Positions 23,416-35,247 of a DNA stretch of 64,000 nt are shown here, one piece after another. The position numbers and the translations under genes were made by a program. Origin of the DNA: Lepas anatifera (Eukaryota; Arthropoda; Thecostraca; Lepadidae); NCBI GenBank assembly GCA_034440635.1, contig JAOTON010000330.1, positions 124,001 through 188,000 of the forward strand. Reading direction: 5' to 3'. Each line of letters opens with the position of its first letter. Position 1 is the first letter of the stretch. The notes beneath the pieces are model-generated. The model was not told the DNA's origin. It searched no databases and saw nothing but the letters and a program-made list of their open reading frames with translations.

Positions 23416-24819
23416 GGAGGCGCATGACGAAATCCATGAGAGAAGTGGATTTATATTTTCTTAAGAGGCTCTATTCTGGCCGTTTGCCGGGTCTGAGATT
23501 TCATGTTAGAGCACTGAAATTTTGTAGGATGATAGCACTCCCACGCCACACTCAAACTAAGGCCCTGGGTCTAAATCCAAATGTTTTTGTGAGATGTTGG
23601 AAGGAAGGAAGTGTTTTTGTATTGTATTTGTCTCATTTTTACTTCAAGAACTTGAACTTGTTGCTCCTTTTGAATCGGCAACAGGGGCGATCTATAAAAA
23701 AATCGAGCTGGCCGGAACCTATTTATTCCGCAAAAACGCGCAAGTTCTCATGCAAGCAAAACAGCTACCGAAAATTGACGCCCGACTTAAGAGCTCAAAA
23801 TGTCAGAAGGCACGCTTCAGTTAGCTTACAGACAGCCACCTGAGGGTAGCTGGGTCAATTTGCTTGTCCTTAGGCATTGTTTCGAGTGCAAAACGTAAAA
23901 TTCTGATCTGGTTTTTCCTGTCCTGCCAGAGGACTGCATTTTTGCTCATTCAAATATTGATATCTCACGATCTAATGGAACGATTTGACTTTTCATTTCA
24001 GATAATGAAAGAACTGTACTGTTGCCTGATAATATTTGGAGATGGAATTTGTGATATTGAAATTCTTAGTTTTTAAGATATAAATATAATTTTAGTAAAC
24101 AAAACTTTATTTATGGATTCTCGGTTCCGAGCACATGTCCCTCACAAGTCCAGAATTGGCATGGTAGAATGGGAAAATTAATTGGTTATTTCACTCCATT
24201 ACACCACCCACATATCTGTAACGGCTTTCTTAGTTAGCTAGTTTCTTAGTTCGAGTAATTCGTCTGAAAAGATATTTCAAGGTGCTAAATTTTTCGGAAC
24301 AGGTTTGCTTCTCACCATGGTTCCAAGTATTAAAATAAATGGAATTGAATGAAATTTGGCATCAAGCTAGCTTTGGGTTCTAGATCGCCGACACCAATAA
24401 ATCCAGGTGGATATAATGTTTGGTTCGTCTTCTAAAACGATCTAAAACGACACCGTGCCTTTTCTGTACGAACATTACGCCCGGCGCCAGGGTCACGGCA
24501 CCGTTGACTGAATTTTACCGGCCAGCCGCCCAGTCAGTGACCTCCAGACGGGTCACATGTGTAGGGCTAGTAGGAGGAGGTGCAGCATGGCGGGGTGGTC
24601 TAGTGGTTAGAGGCCATGTCTCGTGCTCAGGGTTGACAGGTTCGAATATGGGGTTGACCGGGCACAATTTATTAGTTTTTTTCAAAGAGCAGAATGATAA
24701 AACTGACGTAAAGGCTTATGAAGAGATACTTTTAGAAGGGAATATGGTATGCTTTCAACACATTGTAATGTGGCTCTCCTGCGCCGGTGGGGCGTTAGCC
24801 CTGTCTGCAGGCCGGGGTA
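23416..24819 (+). repeat. 1.38-kb tRNA-bearing repeat, copy 2
   Basis: This is colinear with copies 1 and 3: GCGCATGACGAAATCC start, conserved GTCAGAAGGCACGCTTCAG block (23,800), tRNA-like segment, and GC-rich end CTCCTGCGCCGGTGGGGCG. It lies directly after the second minisatellite part. Frames through it are not conserved between copies. Confidence 0.75.
24588..24662 (+). repeat. tRNA-like segment in repeat copy 2
   Basis: A-box-like GGTCTAGTGGTTAG and B-box-like GGTTCGAATAT are at tRNA spacing, but the acceptor stem is not credible. It is a relic homologous to 6,187-6,256 and 62,733-62,804. Confidence 0.6.
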
Positions 24820-25044
24820 TTGTCTTGCTATTTATTCTTCCAAACGTTCTTTTGAACCGCGTTTATTTTACGTACACTTATGTTTTCGCATCATCATACC
24901 TTATTCCTACGCAAATGTCAGGTTCAGGTTTTGTTCAGCTTATTGCAAGTTCAGCTTCTGGGATCCAAGACCCAAAGTCCTCAATGGGACTTCTCTTAGA
25001 GTCAGAACCTACCATCCAAATAGATGATTCCCGCCATGGCGGGT

Positions 25045-25178
25045 GAATTTGAAAGTCCATGTTGAGCGCCCCACAAATTTCAGAGACGGCCGCCCCGCTC
25101 AATTCACTCTCTCACTGGTCTATTGCCAACCGGCCAGCGCCAGCTAAATAGTGAGCGCCGGAGCGTCTCAGGAGAACC
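25045..25178 (-). mobile_element. SINE fragment (tRNA-derived family)
   Basis: On the minus strand it matches the body of the SINE at 54,541: the GAGCGGGGCGGCCGTC block and the GACGCTCCGGCGCTCA block are both present. Head and tail are missing. The flanks, 24,820-25,044 and 25,179-25,560, hold no recognisable gene. Confidence 0.6.
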
Positions 25179-25560
25179 ATCGGAGCGTCTCCGAAGAATA
25201 ATCAGAGCGCCTTAGGAGAATCATGGTTCATTCGGCAAGCTGCCATGAAAATTCAGGGTTGCTTCGGGACGGGATGAAACGGGACATTGTTTTTAATGAC
25301 ACATTAGGGTCGTTCAAAAAAACTTGTTTTTACTTTTCAGATTGGAACTCACTTCTTCCCCATTAAATATTCAATTCTCATTGCAATTAGCCATAATCCA
25401 AGCGTCTACAACAGCTTAAGAGATCGTCCCAAAACGGTTCAAGATTTCATGTTTCAGGCGCTGGATTGGCCGCCTGGCGTTGCAGTCCTTCGGATGAAAG
25501 GGGTGCAGAACCTACCAGTAAAGACAGCGTGCCATGTGTGTGCGTAGAAGAACGGTAGAT

Positions 25561-26408
25561 GGGCTTTAACATACAGGAATTTACTTTTAAAATGTATTTG
25601 CAGCGCAATATAAATACATGCTATTTTATATAAGACCTGAAATTACGTGGTTCAGCAGCCTAGTACTCTAAATCCATACAGAACAGGAATGCCTTCCGGA
25701 TGCGAACCTTTCTCTGGTAACAGATTTAAAATCTCTGATACTGCTAGAAGAAGATCCTGGTCCATATTTTTCCGCTTCGGATGGCTCACGAAATCTTCCA
25801 CCAGCTTCACACCAAGCTCTGTGGGATTGTTCGTCACAGAAGTTCTGGAATACCTTTAACAAGCAACCCGCTGGGGGGGGGGGCGAAATTCGCCCCCTCC
25901 TGGTTTTCTCTAAATAAAGCAAAAACGAAGAAGTGCAGAGCATCGAAACTTACAGTACCTTATCCCTGATTAGTTTTACGCATGTTTCCAAATCTTTTTG
26001 GTCAAGTCATGCCAGGTCGAGGAGCTATCCAAAGTTAAGCGACCCGACCTCGAAACCTAAAATCACGAGTTTGAAGCGGTGCCTAAGGAACATCTGCCAA
26101 CCGATACATTTGAAACTTTTACAATATGATTAGGTCATTAGCGTCTACAAATCTGTTATCTCGGAATTTCGATATTGTTGACCTAAGGTGGGGTCAATTT
26201 TTTGGTCACTCCATTAGGTATAAGTCTATGGTGAAATATTGAAAGGGCTCGTTTTCAGTAAATACTGGAAAGATAAAGCTGAAACTCCTTACATCGTGTA
26301 TTCTTCCCACGATCTTGACCTTAAAGTTGAGTTTTTGACCATCTGACCTCTCAAAGTTCATGTCAGGTCGCAGGAGTATACAGTGGTTGTTTTGCCAATA
26401 ACTTCTCG
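25561..26408 (-). repeat. Outer inverted-repeat arm, left
   Basis: This 848-bp stretch is the diverged reverse complement of 34,354-35,247. Shared landmarks, read in order, are CTTTAACATACAGGAATTT, the GGTTCAGCAGCCTA block, a short coding-like stretch (25,837-25,652), a perfect hairpin GGGCGAAATTCGCCC (near 25,880) and an AGGTCA-rich inner part. A TTAA (25,856) before AACAAGC marks a MITE boundary inside the arm. The segment 26,409-26,847 has no partner and no gene. Confidence 0.8.
25652..25837 (-). pseudogene. Gene fragment carried in the left arm, unknown protein
   Basis: The minus-strand reading VKLVEDFVSHPKRKNM...LLAVSEILNLL recurs in the right arm (34,924-35,045, plus strand) with about 85% residue identity. 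The left copy lacks about 50 bp found in the right copy after the Leu-rich end. The sequence has the look of a captured exon (amphipathic helix), but I do not recognise the protein. Confidence 0.4.
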
Positions 26409-26847
26409 CATCTCGCGTGCATTTTGGCTAAGATGGCTCCTCAGTCGCGGATAGGCAGCTTTAGAGCCTTCTATGAGCCTCAAAGCTAGCCATAAAACGC
26501 AGCGCAGTACCTTCATTAGTTTGATATAGAAATCGCCATGGATATTTTGAGGTCAATTTGCCATCAGCTGTGGTATCGGTGTACAGAAAGTTATGTTCTG
26601 TCCCGCTGATGAAAATCACCATCTTGGAGGTAATGAGCCAGTGTCACAACAATTGGCCAAAACAGCAAACAATTCACATTTGACTAGGGCAGGCTAAAGT
26701 TTCCGACAGAGGCTATGAAGAGCTTGGTGAAGCCTTAGCCAGCTTGTCACTCCTGACGGCTGGCTGGTATTCGATTGAATGAACCTGAAAAATTCTGACC
26801 AGAAATGGCTCCGTTAAGAAGCTGGTGAATGGTATAGCTCTCCTGGT

Positions 26848-27080
26848 TTAACACGCGCCCCACTGGGGTCCCTTGTATGACGCAGCGCTGGAGGGAGGGG
26901 GCGAATTTCGCCCCCTCCGTATCTCATTTCCCAGGAAAGCTAAAGAAAAATTACGGACGGTGTTCGAAATTTCTTTAGGAGAAAAAGAGAAATTATGCGT
27001 AGCATTTTTATGTCAGGTCAATATTGAGGTCAGCATAGGTCAAAGAAGGTTCCACAGGCTTACAACATGGCAGTGAACGT
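26848..27080 (+). mobile_element. TTAA-target MITE terminus
   Basis: TTAACACGCGCCCCACTGGGG (26,848) followed by the palindrome GAGGGGGCGAATTTCGCCCC and a subterminal stretch typical of this family. The AGGTCA half-sites begin near 27,015. The opposite end was not identified. 27,080-27,290 continues the AGGTCA-rich DNA. Confidence 0.5.
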
Positions 27081-27290
27081 TTCCAGCTCTAGATATTTAC
27101 TCAGCAAAGCTAGAGTAAATATTTATGCATCATCGGATTCCTCTCATCGTCGCAAATCAAATGATGTATAATATGAACTTCCTAGGTCAAATTTTAAAAA
27201 TGGCCTGACCTCAAGCTAGGTCAGGGTCACATGGTGACCTGGTATGGTCATGTTGCATATCAATCGACTCCCTGTGACAATAGCCGTTTT

Positions 27291-28649
27291 CACAAAGTGA
27301 ATTAAATCTTGGGAGTCTTTTTGAAAGGTTTTTTTGGTAGCACTGTAAGATTGCTGCCATTTGTCGGATTTTCACAAGAGTCTTGGGAATTTATTGAGTA
27401 CAATTATCTGGCACATCTGGCAAGCCTTCAGTGTCGCCGGGCACAAGGCTGTTGAGTGTTGCGGATTTTAATAGAATGAAATTCAACTTTAATAAGTCAT
27501 ATAATGAGTGAAATTTGCATCAGTTATACTCCTGCTACCCCAGTCCCTTCAATCACTTATATTTTTTTCTCCCAGCTTGTATATTAGCTGTGTAGTAAGT
27601 TTAAAACAAAAGGATTAGGGATTAGGGTAACGTCTGCTCGTGTAATACTCAGGTAACTTTCCAATTACATTGATAAAAAGTTTATTACCTAGGTAACCAA
27701 CTCGCATATGAGCAGGTATGTCCTAAACAAAGGGTAACAGGCAGAGGAATCCCTAAATGTAAATCAGGGTGGATATTATGTCAAATTTTTGGGGTTTAAT
27801 GATGTAAGTTTTCTGCATTGTCATTACAATTAATGTGTGGATCCACCCAAATTCTGAGATGTGCTAAATTTGTTGGTGAATTGTTTGAACAGCATCATTT
27901 GAAGACAAAAATTTGGTCCAAACTTTTGTCCCACTGCATGTTATCCCCCTATTTCTAGTCGGAGCATCTCCCCAAATTAAAACTAATTGGCGACGTCCCG
28001 TATCCTTATTGCAGGGTATGGGTGTTTTGACTGTAAGCAGTTTTTTCCTTTAAGTAGGCGCAACTGGAAAATTACATTTCATCTTGGTTTCTCAGGTCTG
28101 CTTGGGTATATATGCTATGCAACTAGCAATACAAAACACTGCTTATTATTGGAATAGAGCTATATCTGTTTTTCAGGCCAGGTCAGGCTTTCTTGATTGG
28201 CTGCAAGGTGGTTCCATGTGAAATACAGGATATGTACAGATTATCCTTGTTTTTAAAATATACCCACAGACAAAAATGCTAATTCATCATAATAAGATGG
28301 TGTAGCATTGTTGGTTGCATTGCTCATTTACCAAAAAGATCCTGGGTTTTCTGAGATAAATAAAAAGTAACTAAAGGAGTTTCCTGATGATGATCATTTT
28401 GTCATGCTATTGGGATTCATCCTTTGATACCTTAAAAGTATCAAGCTATAAAGTGGTGCAGTATCAGGCCTAACTTTGGCATAATTTGTGAATTCTGTGT
28501 GACAGCAAGTCACTTGGTGCCCCACATCGGTGCCCCTTCTAGTCACCGGCACTGTCACATAATTTTTACAGGGTGGACGGACCCGAGCTGGTGCTAACTG
28601 GAGAAAGCCAATTTTGAGCATATTTAGTACCTGGGGCATTCCAGGACAG
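27291..28649. other. AT-rich stretch without genes
   Basis: There is no coding signal. The 60 bp at 27,285-27,345 (GCCGTTTTCACAAAGTG...) has a diverged inverted partner at 34,245-34,310, concentric with the larger arms. Near 28,560 begins a segment (GACCCGAGCTGGTGCTAAC) that recurs at about 33,145. Confidence 0.5.
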
Positions 28650-29400
28650 ATCGACCAAGGCTTGACACCACCATGTCTAGAAAAAATCTGAAACTTTGTC
28701 TCCGGGGTAGTTTTGGGCCAGAAACACGCCTGTGAGAATCTCAGCCCCCTCCGACCAACGGTGACCGAGTTATAGCCCGAGGCATTTTCGGGAGGTCACG
28801 TTGTAGACTCATCTTTGATGCTTCATAACTCAACAACGCATCACTTGATTAACAAGTTTTGTATATCATTGAACTCGTCTTGAATTATAGTTTATTTTGA
28901 AAAATAAAATTTCAAAATTTGAAAATTTTTGACTTTTAATTTGTTTGACCTTTTCCTTTTTGACCTAGCTTGACCTTTTCCCAGTTTAAATTGCCCTTTT
29001 AGACACCTCAAAAATGTTTCTTCATAAAATATCTTTCGATAGCAAAAATAAAAAAAATGCGTTCTTGCTATAAGTTCCGAATATTTAGCACCTAAGGTAG
29101 GTATGTACACGGTTTTTGACCATTGCGGTAGTACAGCCTTATGTTTAACGCCGCAAATATAGCGATTGCTTTTGTAATCGGTCGCTGGAAATCATACTCC
29201 ATTGTCTTTACGAAATTTTAATCGTACAAGTATCCGAATTTATGACAATTAACACGCACCCACCCGAGGGGTGGGCAACCGGCCTCCTCAGGTTTCCACA
29301 GGTAGTAAAAAAAACACCTTCGCGCAGCGCCACCGTACTTCATGTACCTCTAACTCGAAATTTTTGCAGCTTCTGGCAAAATTTTAGGTCTGGGTCATAC
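28650..29400. repeat. Inner inverted-repeat arm, left
   Basis: About 750 bp that is the close reverse complement of 31,110-31,865 (by eye roughly 90% or better). Landmarks are GTCTCCGGGGTAGTTTTGG, the CGGTCGCTGGAAATC block and the TTAA MITE terminus at 29,249. The arms surround a spacer of about 1.7 kb, so single strands could form a very large stem-loop. Confidence 0.9.
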
Positions 29401-30510
29401 CAGGTCAGACCGCCAACCCAGGTCAAGAGACCTAACCTCAAACTTTGGGAGGTGCATAAATCATATCAAATTTAGCCTATCGTGGTTAGAATCGCATTAC
29501 ATAGTAAGATCGCCTAGCAAGATAATTTTTCGTAGCAGGATTTCTATATCGATAACCGGGAGCAGGGCAAAGTTCATGATCTTTCCATTATAAATGCATG
29601 GGGCGATTGGTAAATTTTGATAACTTGCGAGAATTGAGAATTGTCGAGAATTGCGATGGAGGTTGTATTTTTACATTGTCGTGTCTGACTTGCCACTGCA
29701 GTTTGATTAATATTCTTTTTACCATACAGACCTAAGCCTGGCTCTAGGTCAAAGCAGGTTAATTTTGACATTTGACTAGGCAATATTATAAGATACATAA
29801 TCCGTTTGGGCTCAACAAGAGTGTTCCAACGGTGCTGAACTTTTCTTTCTACGGCTCTTCTCTGTCACCTATTATGCCACAAAATTTAGGTTTCCACTTA
29901 GTTCCCGCAAGAAATACTGTGACCTTGAGCAACCTCAAAGGCGACACGACCAAACGATTGTATGTAACATATTCGGTAATGATTAAAACTGGCTATTTAG
30001 CGGCATCACTCCCAGTGCACTGTGTCATTATTTATCTGGGATTCTCGGATCTGTGTCAGCTATGAAATGATCACCTTGTAAAAATATCATGAGGCAACCT
30101 GTTCAAGCGACCAAGTCGAATGCGTTACAATTTCAGGACATTTTGTCGAATATATGAGCAGATTCAAATTACTTTTTGGGAATGAAAGCCTTTCAGACAC
30201 GTTTGTTTACATTGCATGAATCCTCTCAAACATATGCTGTGCTGCACTGGATCAGCTAGCATCGATACTATTTTCCATATCCGGGAACGATGTAATTGTG
30301 TGAGTTAGGGGTGCTCATAGGATAAGTTATACTTGTTTCAATTATTGATAAGGTCGCGACATCTTTGTAAATTTTCGTTTAAGGCTGAAAGGTTCATTAT
30401 TAATAAGTTCATTTGCCCTCGTCTCCCTCGAAACAAGGAATCCCTTTTTATCACTTTTAATGGCTGCAGTTTTTCTGTTTATAAATATTGCCCAAGTTGT
30501 TGCCAGTTCA

Positions 30511-30870
30511 GTTTTTTTATACATTTTGTACAAGTTGTTCTCAGTTCGATTGTTGGAGTCGGGGTCTCACTAAAGTCATCAATGGACTTGTCACGGAGAC
30601 CCCGACCCCACCATCCGAACGAGCAACTCCCACAATGAAGGGTTGATTTTAGAAGCCAACGTTTAATGTCCCACACAGCACAGGGACGGCCGCCCCGCTC
30701 AGGTCACCCTCTCACCAGTCAGTTGCCAGCCGACCTGTACGTCGGGTAAGCTATTGAGCGCCGGAGCGTCTCAGCGGAACCGATCCCAAGCCTGGACATG
30801 CACTGCCACTGCATGCTTCTGAGCCGCGGGCCGGAGCCCAACGCTCTACCAACTGAGCTACCGGGGCGGC
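30511..30870 (-). mobile_element. SINE, tRNA-derived, full copy (minus)
   Basis: Reading the minus strand from 30,870: a tRNA-like head GCCCCGGTAGCTCAGTTGG, a B-box-like GGATCGGTTCC, body, and an A-rich tail near 30,511. It matches the copy at 54,541-54,907 over its whole length. Pol III transcription is inferred from the A and B boxes. Confidence 0.85.
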
Positions 30871-30884
30871 AAGGAGGCGGTTTT

Positions 30885-31058
30885 AGGAGTAGGTGTCTCA
30901 CTAGAGTCATCAAGGGACTTTTTACGGAGACCCTGACCCCACCACCCAAACGAGCAACTCCCACGATAAAGTGTTAATTAAGGAAACAAAGTTGAAAGTC
31001 CCACAAGGCATAACGACGACCGTCTACCTCAGGTCACCCCCTCACCACTGAGTTGCCT
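30885..31058 (-). mobile_element. SINE, 5'-truncated copy (minus)
   Basis: The body and 3' part of the same SINE family (GAGTTGCTCG, GGGTCAGGG and AAGTCCCTTGATGACT blocks on the minus strand), without the tRNA head. It directly abuts the full copy. Confidence 0.65.
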
Positions 31059-31109
31059 GCTGGCCTTCAGCATTTACGGTACCTACCACCTCCCAGTTGA
31101 CCTAAATTA

Positions 31110-31865
31110 TTTTTCCAGAAGTTGCAAAATGTTGTGTTAGAGGTAGATGGAGCACGGTGGCGCTGCGCGAAGGTATTTTGTTTACTACCTGTAGAGACCT
31201 GAGGAGGCCGGTTGCCCACCCCTCGGGTGGGCGCGTGTTAATTGTCATAAATTCGGATACTTGTACGATTAAAATTTCGTAAAGACAATGGAGTATGATT
31301 TCCAGCGACCGATTACAAAAGCAATCGCTATATTTGCGGCGTTAAACATAAGGCTGTACTACTGCAATGGTCAAAAACCGTGTAAATACCTACCTTAGGT
31401 GCTAAATATTCGGAACTTATAGCAAGAACGCATTTTTTTTATTTTTGCTATCGAAAGATATTTTATGAAGAAACATTTTTGAGGTGTCTAAAAGGGCAAT
31501 TTCAACTGGGAAAAGGTCAAGCTAGGTCAAAAAGGAAAAGGTCAAACAAATTAAAAGTCAAAAATTTTAAAATTTTAAAATTTTATTTTTTTCAAAATAA
31601 ACTATAATTCAAGACGAGTTCAATGATATACAAAACTTGTTAATCAGGTGATGCGTTGTTGAGTTATGAAGCATCAAAGATGAGTCTACAACGTGACCTC
31701 CCGAAATGCCTCGGGCTATAACTCGGTCACCGTTGGTCGGAGGGGGCTAAGATTCTCACAGGCGTGTTTCTGGCCCAAAACTACCCCGGAGACAAAGTTT
31801 CCGATTTTTTCTAGACATGGTGGTGTCAAATTGAAATATTTTTGGTCGTTTTGTCCTGGAATGCC
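31110..31865. repeat. Inner inverted-repeat arm, right
   Basis: Reverse complement of 28,650-29,400. Similarity ends shortly after CCTGGAATGCCCC (31,865). Confidence 0.9.
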
Positions 31866-33570
31866 CCACCTGACAGCATTAATGATGATGGATCAAAAAT
31901 TTTGGGGAACATCCCATGGTTGGCCAACAAGGGAGATGCCTCCCCCGTTTTCAGCTCCTATGCTTTTAGTGATGTGAACCAAAGTTTGAGGTTGACATGC
32001 TGGGTGAATCAACCCCACATGCTTCAGCAAGCTTGGCTTTGCACATTAGACATCTACAGCTGACATTTATTGAGTATTTACTCCATGCAAATACAATGGA
32101 TGGTACTATTCTATGCAAAGAGTGAGAAGTTGAGGTACATTGCTTTGACCATTATTGTACCATGCTAAATTCACTGACACACTGCCCATTTCACCATGTT
32201 GACCTACAAACCCCAAAGTATGTTTGGTGAGCTATCGCCGATGGAGTTGGCCGCCTACCGGAGATCGTGGAGGCAACTTGCCGGTCGTGGCATTGTGAGA
32301 AGGTATTCGGCGGCGGCGGCTTCCCCACCTGGGCCTGCGACAACGGTAGTCGCCTGGGTAACTGTGGCCCAACCCGGACCAGCGGCGGCGACGGCCCAAC
32401 CCGGGCCAGCGGCGGCTCCTTGGAACAGCGGTGGCCCCCTCTGATTCAGTCGGTCCTCGCCATACTCGTGAACGTGACACCGGCGATGTATCGACGAAGA
32501 AGTTCAATGAGTCTATGTGCAGTCTACAGCGTCATGGTCTCCCCCTTCCCCAACTATCCATCGCCTCGCGCCTCACGAACACCGTCGCCTCCCGCCTCCC
32601 GCCTCCCGCCTTGCTAGTGCCGTCACCCTCCGCCTCACAAGTGCCGTCACCTCCCACCTCACTAATTCCGTCACCTCGCGTACACCGATCTAGGGGGTGG
32701 GGTAGGATAGACCCTCGGCGCCATCTGAAATGGTCACGGAAACCCCCTAAAAGTTGAATTGCGCCCCCTAAAATGTTACTTCCCACCCATCTCTCCCCCC
32801 TAGTATGCGAGAATCAGTGCCCACCGATAGGATTTTGCGCCCACCTGAAAAGTTTTGCAGGCAAATAGCGGCGCACACTGGAAAGGTGCCCCCGACGATC
32901 GGCAATCTCGGAGCCGTCCATGCCTTCCCGGAGGTGCCATCCGGACCAGAGGGCGCATTTTTTGACCGGAAAAATATTTCAGGCGGGCGCAAAATCCTAG
33001 CAATGGGTGCCGATTTTCGCATCCTTGGAGAAAGGGTGGGAAGCGACATTTCAGGGGGCGCCATCAACCCTTGAGGCGGCGCCGCAACCATCCAGGGGCA
33101 TAGGCAGGGGCGCCGCCACCGAATTTTCGCAGAAGGGACAGACCCGGGCTGGTGCTGACCTGGGGAGGCTAATTGTGAGCATATTCGGTAACTGACAGCA
33201 TTAATGGCCATTGACCCAAAAATTTGGGGGGACGTCCCCTGGTTGGTAAACAGGGGGGACGCGTCCCCCCGTCCCCCCCGCTTTCGTCGCCCATGCATAG
33301 GCAGATCCAGGGGGTGGGGCACGTGCCCCTCTGATTGACCCTCTGCACCCCCTGAAATGGTCACGGTGCCCCCTAAAATTTCGGTTCCCCCAGAATGTGA
33401 AAATCGGCGTCCACCGATGGGATTTGGTGCCCACCTCATAGGGTTTTTCTGGTCAAAAGTGGCACCCCCTGGTCCGGATGGCGCCAACGCGGAAAGGTAC
33501 CCCTGATCGGCCATCCTGGATCCGCTTATGATCCAGAGGCGCATATGGTCGATCGGAGGGGCACCTGCCC
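31866..33570. repeat. Mixed repeat stretch with internal hairpin
   Basis: The segment CTGACAGCATTAATG at about 31,870 recurs at about 33,193 with the same downstream order. 32,225-32,520 is a GC-rich patch, open on both strands, with no motif. 32,690-33,100 forms a hairpin: 32,805-32,880 is inverted at 32,960-33,035 (GGATTTTGCGCCC core). 33,290-33,560 repeats similar CCCCCTGAAATGGTCACGG motifs. The long minus frame 33,544-32,768 runs through these repeats and is not considered a gene. Looks like fragments of non-autonomous DNA elements. Confidence 0.5.
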
Positions 33571-34353
33571 CTTTAATTGACCCCTAATCTGTATGATAGG
33601 AATCTGACTGTATCCTGACTGTATCTGCCCGACTGCGGCAAGAAATTGGTAACGATAAAATAATTTCAATCAAATATTCAACTTTTGTTCCTAAAATACA
33701 TGTAACATAACGATCGTAGCTCATATACCGTGAGTAAACATTCATTAGAGAACAAACTTGGCGTTGCGTCATTATCGCCCAAGTTTCCCGAACGCGGCCA
33801 CTCTCTAGGGCCTTGAGCGCGGCCATGCTGCTCTCAGTAAACTGTCCGGTGATTGGTTCGTGGCCATGACGTAGTTAGTGACGTCAAGCTGGCATCTCGT
33901 GCCTAAGTAGCCGACCTCAAAATTCGCTTCTGCATATGGAAGCCTTTGAAAAATCTCTCCAGATAAGTCTGGAGACCGAAAAGACCGGATCTAGAGGCTT
34001 GGGAGACTTTTGAAAAAACCGACCCTGGAGGTCTGTTTTTTTCAAAAAAGACCCCCAAGATCTTGGGATATTTCAAAAATATTTATCCATTAACTTAGAT
34101 TTATTCATGGAATTGAATGCCAGGAAAAGCTCAGAATCAAGATATTTAGGGGCATTGCTTTCAATTTTGGGTAAGCATATTTCTGTAACTTCTATAGTTT
34201 CACTGAAATGAATGCCGTTTTTTTGGCTTGGGAAATGTAACAAAAAAACTACCAAAAGTCTCCCAAGGTTGATTTCAATTTATTCACATTGTGAAAACGG
34301 CTAATATAAGCACAATGCAATTAATAAGCACAATAAGAGCTTTATCCCAATTC
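33571..34353. other. Stretch without genes
   Basis: AT-rich. 33,960-34,070 and 34,240-34,270 contain repeated GGGAGACTTTTGAAA-like motifs matching 27,310-27,345. No coding signal. Confidence 0.5.
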
Positions 34354-35247
34354 AGTGAGAAGTTATTGGCAAAACAACCACTGTATGCTCCAGCGACCTG
34401 ACATGACCTTTGATAGGTCAGATGGTCAAAAACTCAACTCTAAGGTCAATATCGTGGGAAGAATACACGACGTAAGGAGTTTCAGCTTTATCTTTATAGC
34501 CTTTACTAAAAACGAGCCCTTTCAATATTTCACCATGGACTTAGGTATAATGGAGTGACCAAAAAATTGACCTCACCTTAGGTCAACAATATCGAAATTC
34601 CGAGATAAAAGATTTGTAGATGCTAATGGCCTTATCATATTGTAAAAGTTTCAAATTCATCGGTTGGCAGATGTTCCTTAGGCACCGCTTCAAACTCGTG
34701 ATTTTAGGTTTTGAGGTTGGGTCGATTGATCTTGGATAGCTCCTTGACCTGATATGAGCTGACCTAAAAATTTGGTTCCATGCGTAAAATTTATCAGGGA
34801 TAAGGTACTGTAAATTTCGTTGCTCTGCGCTTCTTGGTTTTTGCGTTATCTGGGGAAAACTAGGAGGGGGCGAATTTCGCCCCCCAGCGGGGTGCGTGTT
34901 AAAAGTATTCCAGAACTTCTCTGATGAACAATCCCAAAGAACTTGATGTGAAGCTGGTGGAAGATTTCGTGAGCCATCCGAAGTGGAAAAATATGCAACA
35001 GGATTTTCTTCTAGCAGTATCAGAACTTTTAAATAGTTTGCAGGAGAATAGGGAGAAGCACCTGCCTCAACGACGTTCTCTGGCGACTGTTACCAGAAAA
35101 AGGTTCGCCTCCGGAAGGCATTCCTGTTCTGTATGGACTTGGATTAATAGGCTGCTGAACCACGTAATTTCAGGTCTTATATAGAATAGCATGTATTTAT
35201 ATTGCGCCGCAAATACATCTGAAAAGTAAATTCCTGTATGTTAAAGC
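34354..35247 (+). repeat. Outer inverted-repeat arm, right
   Basis: Partner of 25,561-26,408. It contains AGGTCA-rich DNA, the hairpin near 34,870, a MITE end GGGTGCGTGTTAA (TTAA 34,899-34,902) and the gene fragment at 34,924. It is cut at 35,247 by the hAT-like composite. Confidence 0.8.
34924..35184 (+). pseudogene. Gene fragment carried in the right arm, unknown protein
   Basis: Plus-strand reading with VKLVEDFVSHPKWKNM and LLAVSELLNSLQ, then a Lys/Arg-rich stretch lacking in the left-arm copy. The family is not recognised; it may be a captured exon. The differences from the left copy include many replacement changes, so there is no clear sign of selection. Confidence 0.4.

Larger units (their letters stand above)
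29249..31241. mobile_element. TTAA-bounded element with about 150-bp TIRs
   Basis: TTAACACGCACCCACCCGAG at 29,249 faces its inverted copy ending in GCGTGTTAA at 31,241. The terminal inverted repeats extend about 150 bp and include the conserved CGCGCAGCGCCACCGT subterminal hairpin. TTAA at both ends suggests a piggyBac/Kolobok-type target choice. The interior contains AT-rich DNA without a transposase (29,400-30,510) and two SINE copies. Because similarity continues outside the TTAA, the whole palindrome may have arisen by inverted duplication. Confidence 0.6.

Noticed and set aside
23012..23843. 283-codon plus frame
   Set aside because: It is made of the 30-bp minisatellite and tRNA-bearing repeat; the other copies do not keep the frame.
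27615..27636. GATTAGGG repeats as a telomeric remnant; also ACCCTTAACCCT at 46,340
   Set aside because: Only two or so units; chance occurrence is likely.
32768..33544. 258-codon minus frame
   Set aside because: It runs through inverted and repeated MITE-like pieces with no protein motif.
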